A stretch of DNA of 64,000 nt from the NCBI RefSeq assembly GCF_000300275.1, contig NZ_AMRN01000003.1, positions 1 through 64,000 of the forward strand, in the 5' to 3' direction. The translations under genes were made by a program, and so were the position numbers. The stretch's first letter is position 1. Each line of letters starts with the position of its first letter. This document shows, piece after piece, positions 16,943 through 24,523 of this stretch. The notes beneath the pieces are model-generated. The model was not told where the DNA came from and did not search any database. It saw nothing but the letters and a program-made list of their open reading frames with translations. Source of the DNA: Thalassospira profundimaris WP0211. Its GTDB lineage: Bacteria > Pseudomonadota > Alphaproteobacteria > Rhodospirillales > Thalassospiraceae.

Positions 16943-17875
16943 ATGAAAGTCGGCATTGTCGGGGCCGGAATGGTCGGAAGTTCGGCGGGCTATGCGCTTG
17001 CCGTCATGGGACTCGCAAGTTCGGTGGTTCTGGTTGATCAGAACCACGATCTGGCCGTCGCCCAAGCCGAAGACATTGCGCACGCAGTGCCGTTTCTGTC
17101 CTCAACAATTGTCGAGGCGGCTGACTATGTCGGTCTTGCCGGGGCATCGGTGATCATCCTTGCCGCCGGGGTCAGTCAGAAACCCGGTGAAAGCAGGCTG
17201 GCTTTGCTGGAAAGAAACGCCGCCGTTTTCAAAGATGTGGTCGGCAATGTTCTTGCGGTTGCGCCTGACGCAATTCTCCTGATTGCATCGAACCCGGTCG
17301 ATATCATGACGCAGATTACGCAACGGATATCCGGTCTGCCTGCCAACCGCGTGATCGGTTCGGGGACGATCCTTGATACTGCTCGTTTCCGCAGTCTTTT
17401 GGGGCGGCATCTGGGCATTTCACCGCAATCGGTTCATGCCTATGTCCTTGGCGAACATGGCGACAGCGAAGTTTTGGCCTGGTCTAACGCCAAGGTGGGA
17501 TCGCTTTCACTGGCCGATATTGCCGCCCAAGTCGGTTCCCCGATTACAGAGCATGTGCGTGCCACCATTGATGATGGTGTGCGCAATGCGGCCTATAAAA
17601 TCATCAAGGGCAAAGGGGCGACCTATTACGGGATCGGGGCCGGATTGGCGCGGATCATCAAGGCGATTGCTCAGGATCAGCATGACGTTCTGACCGTATC
17701 GTGCGTGACCCCCGAAATCGTCGGGGTCAAGGACGTTGCCCTGTCCATTCCCCGCGTGGTCGGGGCGCAGGGGATTGAGACCGATCTGATGCCTGACCTT
17801 GTCAGTGCAGAGCGTGACGGCCTTGAAAAAAGTGCGCGGCTTTTAAAGGACAGCGTTGAGTCAATCCGGCTGTAA
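16943..17875 (+). CDS. L-lactate/malate dehydrogenase family protein
   Basis: The product has 310 residues from the ATG at 16943, which begins the Rossmann motif VGIVGAGMVGSSAGY. The substrate loop reads GVSQKPGESR; a Gln at the specificity position (Gln102 of lactate dehydrogenases) points to lactate rather than malate, where Arg is expected. The catalytic His lies in LGEHGDSE, and substrate Arg in ASNPVDIM-adjacent text and TARFRSLL. It sits alone between gbcA and the CdhR-like gene, so a role on a related 2-hydroxy acid is possible, but nothing proves this. The ribosome site is weak. Confidence 0.8.
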   Translation: MKVGIVGAGMVGSSAGYALAVMGLASSVVLVDQNHDLAVAQAEDIAHAVPFLSSTIVEAADYVGLAGASVIILAAGVSQKPGESRLALLERNAAVFKDVVGNVLAVAPDAILLIASNPVDIMTQITQRISGLPANRVIGSGTILDTARFRSLLGRHLGISPQSVHAYVLGEHGDSEVLAWSNAKVGSLSLADIAAQVGSPITEHVRATIDDGVRNAAYKIIKGKGATYYGIGAGLARIIKAIAQDQHDVLTVSCVTPEIVGVKDVALSIPRVVGAQGIETDLMPDLVSAERDGLEKSARLLKDSVESIRL

Positions 17876-17884
17876 CTTGATCTG

Positions 17885-18877
17885 TTATGTGCCTACGGCG
17901 GCGGCAGGTCGACGTTTGCTGCGCATCGCGCGCAAGGTTGTGCCAAAGGCCTGTGCATAGGCCCGGCTGAGTGCTGCGTGGCTTTTGAACCCGGTTTGAA
18001 GGGCGATGTCGGCTAGCTTCATGTCGGTTGATCGTGCCAGATCGCGGGCCCGGCCAAGACGCAGCATCTGATAATATTTCCCCGGTGCCATCTGCAAATT
18101 GTCCTGAAAGGCGCGATCCAGACTGCGCAGGGAACATCCCGCATGGATCGCAATGGATTTCAGCGCAACCGGCGTTTCGATATGGGAGATCATTTCGGCA
18201 ACCGCCCGCCGGACATGATCCGCGCCCGGCCCATGCAATCGGTCTGCGCCGCGTCCAGATATATTGGGGTCGCCGTGCCGCTGATGGCGGGCGTCATAGA
18301 CAAACAGATTGCTGACATCAAAGGCAACCGCAGGCCCATATTGCCGCGCAAGGATGTGCAACATCATTTCCATGACGGTTGCGGCCCCCCCGGATGTGAT
18401 CATTTTGCCGTCTTCGACAAAGCGATCTGTCAAAACGGTGACATCGGGGAACTGTTCACGGAACTGATCAAGTTCCTGCCAATGGATGGTTGCCGATTTT
18501 CCCGCCAACATATTGCATGACGCCAGCAACCAGGCGGCGGTATCGACACCAATCACCGTGCGTGCATGTTGCGCAGCATTTTGCAATCTTGCCCGGGTGC
18601 GTGAAGACAAATGATGGCGCATGTCATAACCCGAAATCACCACAAGATAATCGATATGTGTCGGGTCCGGGATGGCATTGAGGGCGGCCTTCGGCGTGAT
18701 GACAAGGTCACTGGAACTTGTTGCCGGTGATCCGTCGATCGTGCAGATGTCCCAGCTGATCTCCGGCCCGCCCGGCAGACCTGCGGCCGCTCGCAATGGT
18801 TCCAGTGCACTGGCCAGAACCAGATTGGAAAATCCGTCAAACAGGACAAAGACAAATCGGTGATGCGTGCTTGGCAT
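17885..18877 (-). CDS. cdhR: GlxA/AraC-family regulator, CdhR-like
   Basis: The product has 330 residues from the ATG at 18877; longer versions add unrelated sequence that overlaps the divergent gene. The N-terminal DJ-1/PfpI-like domain (FVFVLFDGFSNLVLASALEP; IGVDTAAWLLASCNML, with Asp-Thr where family relatives have Cys) lies before a C-terminal AraC domain (LKSIAIHAGCSLRSLDRAF; DIALQTGFKSHAALSRAY). CdhR activates carnitine catabolic genes in Pseudomonas. This gene is divergent from the BKACE and carnitine dehydrogenase genes across only 94 bp, which argues for the same role. Confidence 0.8.
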   Translation of the reverse strand: MPSTHHRFVFVLFDGFSNLVLASALEPLRAAAGLPGGPEISWDICTIDGSPATSSSDLVITPKAALNAIPDPTHIDYLVVISGYDMRHHLSSRTRARLQNAAQHARTVIGVDTAAWLLASCNMLAGKSATIHWQELDQFREQFPDVTVLTDRFVEDGKMITSGGAATVMEMMLHILARQYGPAVAFDVSNLFVYDARHQRHGDPNISGRGADRLHGPGADHVRRAVAEMISHIETPVALKSIAIHAGCSLRSLDRAFQDNLQMAPGKYYQMLRLGRARDLARSTDMKLADIALQTGFKSHAALSRAYAQAFGTTLRAMRSKRRPAAAVGT

Positions 18878-18971
18878 GATCAGAAAAGTAAATGACGGAA
18901 TATGTAAAATCAATATCGTCAATCGAGATATCCTGATGGCAGAGAATGATTGCAAAAACAGTGAGGCCATC

Positions 18972-19883
18972 ATGCCGCTTTCGATGAACAAGGAAGTCTT
19001 CATTACCGCCGCCGTGACCGGTTCGGGTGGCACGCAGGACAAATCCCCGCACGTGCCAAGATCGCCTGAACAGATCGCCAATAGCGCGATAGACGCCGCC
19101 AAGGCCGGGGCGGCCGTGGTGCATTGCCATGTGCGTGATCCCGAAACCGGGGCACCGTCACGTGATTTGAAATATTACCGCGAACTGACCGAACGGGTGC
19201 GGGCCGCGGATGTTGACGTTGTTCTGAACCTGACGGCCGGTATGGGTGGCGATATTGTGTTTGGCTCCACCGAGGCACCGCTTCCGGTCAATGAAGCCGC
19301 GACCGACATGATCGGCGCGTCCGAGCGCATGGCGCATATCGCCGATTGCCTGCCCGAGATTTGCACCCTTGATTGCGGCACCATGAACTTTGCCGAGGCC
19401 GACTATGTCATGACGAACACGCCGGGCATGCTGCGCGCCATGGGACAGATGATGACCGACCTTGGCGTCAAGCCCGAGATCGAGGCATTTGATACCGGCC
19501 ATCTGTGGTTTGCCAAACAACTGGTGTCCGAGGGCATCCTTGAAAGCCCGGCCCTGGTGCAGCTTTGCATGGGCATTCCCTGGGGTGCGCCAAATGACCT
19601 TAATACCTTTATGGCGATGGTGAATAACGTGCCGTCTGATTGGAATTGGTCGGCCTTTTCCATCGGGCGCGATCAGATGCCCTATGTTGCCGCATCGGTT
19701 TTGGCCGGGGGCAATGTTCGGGTAGGTCTGGAAGACAATATCTATTTGTCGAAGGGCGTGCTTGCCACCAACGCCCAGCTGGTTGAGCGCGCGGTTGGCA
19801 TTATCGAAGGCATGGGCGCCACCGTGATTGGCCCGGATGCGGTTCGCAAGAAGCTTGGCCTGACCAAGCGGGAGCCACGCTAA
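18972..19883 (+). CDS. BKACE-family enzyme, probable 3-dehydrocarnitine cleavage
   Basis: The product has 303 residues from the ATG at 18972, with GTGAGG 6 nt upstream. It shows the DUF849/BKACE TIM-barrel features: zinc ligands in VHCHVRDPETG, LNLTAGMGG and CTLDCGTMNF, and EAFDTGHLWFA. BKACE enzymes condense a beta-keto acid with acetyl-CoA. In carnitine loci they turn 3-dehydrocarnitine into acetoacetate and betainyl-CoA. The next gene is carnitine dehydrogenase, overlapping by one base (TAATG), which makes the dehydrocarnitine assignment strong. Confidence 0.88.
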   Translation: MPLSMNKEVFITAAVTGSGGTQDKSPHVPRSPEQIANSAIDAAKAGAAVVHCHVRDPETGAPSRDLKYYRELTERVRAADVDVVLNLTAGMGGDIVFGSTEAPLPVNEAATDMIGASERMAHIADCLPEICTLDCGTMNFAEADYVMTNTPGMLRAMGQMMTDLGVKPEIEAFDTGHLWFAKQLVSEGILESPALVQLCMGIPWGAPNDLNTFMAMVNNVPSDWNWSAFSIGRDQMPYVAASVLAGGNVRVGLEDNIYLSKGVLATNAQLVERAVGIIEGMGATVIGPDAVRKKLGLTKREPR

Positions 19884-21334
19884 TGGCTGAGGCAATCAAC
19901 AAAAAAGCTGCCATCATTGGCGGTGGTGTCATCGGTGGCGGCTGGGCCGCGCGGTTTTTGCTAAATGGCTGGGATGTGGCGGTTTTCGATCCGGATCCGC
20001 AGGCAGAACGCAAGATCAACGAAGTTCTCGCAAACGCACGCCGAAGCTTGCCTGCACTCTATGATCGCTCCCTGCCAGAAGAAGGCAAACTGACCTTCCA
20101 TGACGATATGGCAAAGGCCGTGTCTGATGCGCAGTGGATTCAGGAAAGTGTTCCCGAACAACTTGCGCTTAAGCACAAGATCCTTGCACAAATTCAGGCC
20201 CACGCCCCGTCGGACTGCCTGATCGGTTCTTCGACATCGGGCTTTAAGCCAAGCGAGTTGCAGCAAGGATCAATCAAACCTGAAAAGATCATTGTCGCCC
20301 ATCCGTTCAACCCGGTTTATTTGCTGCCCTTGATCGAAGTCGTGCCGTCTGCCGCGACCGACGCTGCAACGCTTGAAGCTGGCTGTGACGTGTTGCGGTC
20401 CGTCGGGCTGAAACCACTTGTCGTGCGCAAGGAAATTGATGCCCATATTGCCGACCGTTTGCTTGAAGCGGTTTGGCGCGAAGGGCTGTGGCTTGTTCAT
20501 GACGAGGTCGCGACCACCGAGGAAATTGATGACGCCATCCGGTATGGCTTTGGCCTTCGCTGGGCGCAGATGGGGTTGTTTGAAACCTATCGCATTGCGG
20601 GCGGTGAGGCCGGGATGGAACATTTCATCGGGCAGTTTGGACCGGCCCTTAAATGGCCGTGGACGAAGCTTATGGATGTGCCGGAACTGACCCCGGAATT
20701 GACCGCCCGTATTGCGCAGCAATCAGATGATCAGTCCGGTCATATGAGCATCCGTGACCTTGAACGCCTGCGCGATGACAACCTTGTTGGCATGATGCGC
20801 GCGCTTAAGAAATCGGGCAGTGGTGCCGGCGGCACGATCAATGATCACGAAGCGTCGCTTCCCGAACCAATGCCGATCAACGATCTTCCGGTAACCGGTG
20901 ATCGTCAGATCCCGCAAAGCTGGACGGACTATAACGGGCACATGAACGAAGCCCATTATGTCGAGGTCAGTTCGCAGGCAAGCGACCGCTTCATGGAATT
21001 GGTCGGGGCGGATGCAAATTATATCGCCAGTGGGGGCAGCTATTTCACGGTTGAAACCCATGTCTGCTACCTGCACGAAATCAGTGCCGGCGACCATATC
21101 CGTGTGACCACCCAACTGATCAAGGGCGAAGGCAAGAAGCTTCATTTGTTCCATCGTCTGATCAATGATGAGGGTGCGGTTGCGGCAACGATTGAGACCA
21201 TGTTGTTGCATGTCGACCTTAAAACCCGTCGCACGTCCGAGCCTGGTGGCGTGGTGGCAACCAATTTGGCTGAAATGGCAAAACGTCATGCAGACCTGCC
21301 CAAGCCAGATCAGCTTGGCCGTGCAATCGGTTAG
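19883..21334 (+). CDS. lcdH: L-carnitine 3-dehydrogenase fused to betainyl-CoA thioesterase
   Basis: The product has 483 residues. The first ~315 are a 3-hydroxyacyl-CoA dehydrogenase-type domain (NAD motif IIGGGVIGGGWAARF at about 11-25; HPFNPVYLLPLIEVV). The last ~150 form a hotdog thioesterase domain (QSWTDYNGHMNEAHYVEV). Together they oxidise L-carnitine to 3-dehydrocarnitine and hydrolyse the betainyl-CoA made by BKACE, releasing glycine betaine. In pseudomonads these are the separate genes cdhA and cdhB; the fused form is known from other proteobacteria. The product feeds GbcAB encoded 3.6 kb away. Confidence 0.9.
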   Translation: MAEAINKKAAIIGGGVIGGGWAARFLLNGWDVAVFDPDPQAERKINEVLANARRSLPALYDRSLPEEGKLTFHDDMAKAVSDAQWIQESVPEQLALKHKILAQIQAHAPSDCLIGSSTSGFKPSELQQGSIKPEKIIVAHPFNPVYLLPLIEVVPSAATDAATLEAGCDVLRSVGLKPLVVRKEIDAHIADRLLEAVWREGLWLVHDEVATTEEIDDAIRYGFGLRWAQMGLFETYRIAGGEAGMEHFIGQFGPALKWPWTKLMDVPELTPELTARIAQQSDDQSGHMSIRDLERLRDDNLVGMMRALKKSGSGAGGTINDHEASLPEPMPINDLPVTGDRQIPQSWTDYNGHMNEAHYVEVSSQASDRFMELVGADANYIASGGSYFTVETHVCYLHEISAGDHIRVTTQLIKGEGKKLHLFHRLINDEGAVAATIETMLLHVDLKTRRTSEPGGVVATNLAEMAKRHADLPKPDQLGRAIG

Positions 21335-21385
21335 TCTATACGTTCGATCCGTTTTGCGTGGAACCAGTTCACAATAACGCTGTGT

Positions 21386-21418
21386 GATGCCCCTGCAGTC
21401 TTTAACTGCGGGGGCATC
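21386..21418 (+). terminator. Hairpin after the carnitine dehydrogenase gene
   Basis: The stem GATGCCCCTGCAG/CTGCGGGGGCATC with a 7-nt loop has no clear T-run behind it. It may be a weak terminator or an mRNA-stabilising hairpin before the hydrolase gene. Confidence 0.5.
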
Positions 21419-21461
21419 CGCGTTAGGTTGATCTATCACGTCTTTGACCAAGGATCCGTTG

Positions 21462-22409
21462 ATGGCCAATTCCGATCAGGTTTCCCCCGAAGTGACCTAT
21501 GACCCGATGCCAGAGGAAGAAGGCATTCGTGCCTTTATCGCCAAATGCGACGGGTTCTATCCCCCCGACGCGGTGGCGGCCTCAATCGAGCAGCAACGCA
21601 GCTGGTACGATGCACTTTGTACCGAGTTTGCCTTTCCGCATCCGGACGGTATGCAGGTCGAAGATGACGTGATTGCCGACGTACCGGTGCGCCATTACCG
21701 TCCGGCCGATTGCACATCAAACCACAAGATCGTCTATATGCATGGCGGTGGCTTTGTGGTTGGTTCGCGCGACAGCCATGATGCGATTTGTGCGGAAATA
21801 TCCGAGGCGGCAAAAGCCGAACTGATCGCAATTGATTACCGTCTTGCGCCGGAAAATATCTGGCCCGCCCAGCACGAAGATTGCCATCGGGTGACCCAAA
21901 GCATCCTGGCGTCAGGCAAGAAGATTGTGCTGGTTGGCGACAGTGCGGGTGGCATGCTGGCCGCCGGGATCGCGGTTCGGGCCCGCGAAGAGGGCTTTGG
22001 TAACCGCGTCTTGGGGCAGGCATTGATCTATCCGGCCCTTGGCGGTGACTTGAACTGGCCAAGCTATGGCCAGATGGCCAATGCGCCGGGGCTCAGTACC
22101 GATGACGTGATTTATTACCGTGATGTGTTAAAGGCGCCGATGGATGATCCGTTTGCCCATGCGCTGTCGGTTGATGACCTGCGGGGCTTGCCACCAACCT
22201 TTATTACGGCGGCCTATTTTGATCCGCTGCGCGATGATGGCCGCGAATATACCGCCCGTCTTGCCCGTGCGGGCATTTCCGTCCAATACCGTGAAGAACC
22301 CCAAATGATCCATGGCTGGCTGCGTGCCTGGCATATGAGCCCGGGGGCGAAAATGGCGTTTGAGCATCTGTGCAAAGCTATTTCTGAGATGCTGGAAGCA
22401 GCGCAATAA
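21462..22409 (+). CDS. Alpha/beta hydrolase, hormone-sensitive-lipase type esterase
   Basis: The product has 315 residues from the ATG at 21462, with AAGGA about 8 nt upstream. The HSL family oxyanion motif HGGGFVVG (about 91-98) and nucleophile elbow GDSAGG (Ser near 157) are clear; the acid and histidine fit AAYFDPLRDD and MIHGW. It follows the carnitine genes on the same strand. An ester of carnitine or a related choline-type compound would make sense as substrate, but the sequence does not show this. Transcription may be separate, given the hairpin in the gap. Confidence 0.8.
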   Translation: MANSDQVSPEVTYDPMPEEEGIRAFIAKCDGFYPPDAVAASIEQQRSWYDALCTEFAFPHPDGMQVEDDVIADVPVRHYRPADCTSNHKIVYMHGGGFVVGSRDSHDAICAEISEAAKAELIAIDYRLAPENIWPAQHEDCHRVTQSILASGKKIVLVGDSAGGMLAAGIAVRAREEGFGNRVLGQALIYPALGGDLNWPSYGQMANAPGLSTDDVIYYRDVLKAPMDDPFAHALSVDDLRGLPPTFITAAYFDPLRDDGREYTARLARAGISVQYREEPQMIHGWLRAWHMSPGAKMAFEHLCKAISEMLEAAQ

Positions 22410-22613
22410 GGCCACCTTCAATAGAAGATCTCCCACCTCATCAAAAAGAAGCGGCACAGGGCGAACAGTTTTCGCGTGGTGGAACCGCGCGTCGTTCTTT
22501 GTGACTGATAAGATATTGATCCCAATAAAACTTTGAGTTTATAAGATTCGTATGCAACCAAGTTTTGTCTGCGATTAAGTCGCGTGGGTGCATAATGGTT
22601 CGGGGGGACCTGC

Positions 22614-24437
22614 ATGATCAAATTTGCGAAACTGCAATCATCGCTGCTTTTGGCGATGACCGTCTTTTGCAGCGTTATGATCGGTGATGGGCGTGACGGA
22701 TTTGCGGCAACGACGACAATCACCTGTTCGGTGGCGGGGTTTAATCCCTCTCAGCCGAGCACTCTGCAATACGATCACAGTGCGGGCACCTGCACCCTGA
22801 CAGCAAATACGATTTCACCCAGCAGCGCCCAATTCGATATCGTCTTCTTCAATCAGATCGGCGGTCCAGAACAGTTCCGAATCGGTACAGGTGCAGCGCA
22901 TAGTGATACGGCGCATAAAGGTTGTTCCATGGGGAGCTTTAACGCCGCAGCAGGTGCCAACTGCTCTAGCAACCGGTCAGCAGACGGCACCGAAACGGCG
23001 ACGGTTTTAATTGACGGTGAAAACGGGTCGACGATCCGAATGACCCTCTCCTATACCCTCGCCGGCGGCTTGGGAAACAATTTCAGCTACAATAGCGGAT
23101 CAGTCACAATTACGACTGCTGATGCAGCGTCATCGGAGAGCTCGGCCGCGGCCCGGCGCGCGGTTCAGGGTTCAGTGACGCGATCACAGTCTGTAATTAT
23201 CGGACAGAATTTTGGGTCGCGGGTGGCCAATGTGGCAGCCGACCCATCCGTTGGAACGGTGCCAGCCAATGCCCCGTCGACACAGCAATTCGGTTTTGCT
23301 TCTTCGGGTTTGTTCGATGATCCCATGGAAAAGAAAACGCGCACACAGGGAACAACCGTACGCGGACTGGCGATGCTTGCATCCTTCGATACGTCGCGCG
23401 TTCTGTCTGCAGCAGAAACATCGGATATACCGACGGATGGAATTGGACAACGCACTTTCATATCAGGCGAAAGTCCGATTACGCTTTGGGGTCACGGGTC
23501 CTTTACCGATGTCGAGAACACACGCAACAGAACAAACGAAGACAATCGCTTCGATGGCAGCGTCTGGGGATATAATCTTGGTGCAGACTACCGGTTGTCG
23601 CCCGCACTCGTAGCTGGTCTGTCTATTGGCTATGCCCAGACAGATATTACGACGACCTTTGAAACCGGCACGTATGACGAGGATACCTGGAGCCTTTCCC
23701 CCTATGTCATCTACACGCCTCACGATAATCTAATTTTCTCTGCAATCGCGGGCTATGCGTTTGGCGATGTGACCAAGAGCCGCAATACAAGCGTGACAGG
23801 CAATACTGACAGCCAGAGCTGGTATATGCAGGTCGATGTCCGCCAAACTTTCCAGCCGATCGCAGATAGCCCGCTCCGCGTGACAGGTGGGCTTGGTGCG
23901 TTGACGTCGCGAAATACGCTTGCTGCCTACACCGAAAGTGACGGCAACCGGGTCGAGGAATCCGCAGTTAATACCGTTCAGTTAAAGCCTAATGCCGAGC
24001 TGGCTTATGCTTTCCAGTTCAGCGAGACATCTCTGACGCCATATGTGAAAGCGGGCTATATTCACGATTTTACCGACCAGACCAACGGCGATGCCGGGGC
24101 CTTTGACCTTGGCGGTGGTTTGCGGTTTGCCTCGGGCGGGACAGGCCTGTCGGGCGCAATCGAAGGCTCGCGCGTGGTCGGGCGTGATGACTACAGCGAA
24201 TATACGCTGAGTGGTTTGGTTGCTTATGGCATTTCGTTTACCGGTAGGGACGGAAGTTTTGCCGGAACGGCATCGCCTTATGTCGGTACCAGCCTGTCTG
24301 ATGGCGGCACACCTGAAATTTCCGCTGGCGCAACGCTGACCGACCTTGATGAAAGATTTTCCAGCAAACTGGATTTCTCAGGCGATCCGGCCACACGCAG
24401 CGCTGATATTCTGATCACGCTTGATCTGAAGTTCTGA
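22614..24437 (+). CDS. Autotransporter with a small cysteine-containing passenger
   Basis: The product has 607 residues; the ATG is preceded by a G-rich ribosome site. A signal peptide (hydrophobic about 9-24) leads to a short passenger of roughly 130 residues with four cysteines (CSVAG, TCTLT, KGCSMG, ANCSS). A linker of low complexity (about 165-260) follows, then an autotransporter beta-barrel (about 280-607) with WGHGSFTDVE, WGYNLGADYRLSPALVAG and alternating aromatic strands, ending in the outer-membrane signature ...DLKF with a terminal Phe. The passenger is unrecognised. Cysteines are unusual in autotransporter passengers. It has its own leader of about 200 bp and a terminator. Confidence 0.8.
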   Translation: MIKFAKLQSSLLLAMTVFCSVMIGDGRDGFAATTTITCSVAGFNPSQPSTLQYDHSAGTCTLTANTISPSSAQFDIVFFNQIGGPEQFRIGTGAAHSDTAHKGCSMGSFNAAAGANCSSNRSADGTETATVLIDGENGSTIRMTLSYTLAGGLGNNFSYNSGSVTITTADAASSESSAAARRAVQGSVTRSQSVIIGQNFGSRVANVAADPSVGTVPANAPSTQQFGFASSGLFDDPMEKKTRTQGTTVRGLAMLASFDTSRVLSAAETSDIPTDGIGQRTFISGESPITLWGHGSFTDVENTRNRTNEDNRFDGSVWGYNLGADYRLSPALVAGLSIGYAQTDITTTFETGTYDEDTWSLSPYVIYTPHDNLIFSAIAGYAFGDVTKSRNTSVTGNTDSQSWYMQVDVRQTFQPIADSPLRVTGGLGALTSRNTLAAYTESDGNRVEESAVNTVQLKPNAELAYAFQFSETSLTPYVKAGYIHDFTDQTNGDAGAFDLGGGLRFASGGTGLSGAIEGSRVVGRDDYSEYTLSGLVAYGISFTGRDGSFAGTASPYVGTSLSDGGTPEISAGATLTDLDERFSSKLDFSGDPATRSADILITLDLKF

Positions 24438-24483
24438 GTTTTGCGCGATGCTGTTCACAGCATGATCGATCAGTCATAAGAAA

Positions 24484-24507
24484 AGGGCCGGATAACCGGC
24501 CCTTTTT
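24484..24507. terminator. Bidirectional terminator between autotransporter and CocE/NonD gene
   Basis: Perfect stem AGGGCCGG/CCGGCCCT with loop ATAA, flanked by A-run and T-run, between convergent genes. Confidence 0.85.
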
Positions 24508-24523
24508 GCGTTTCTGCAGATGC

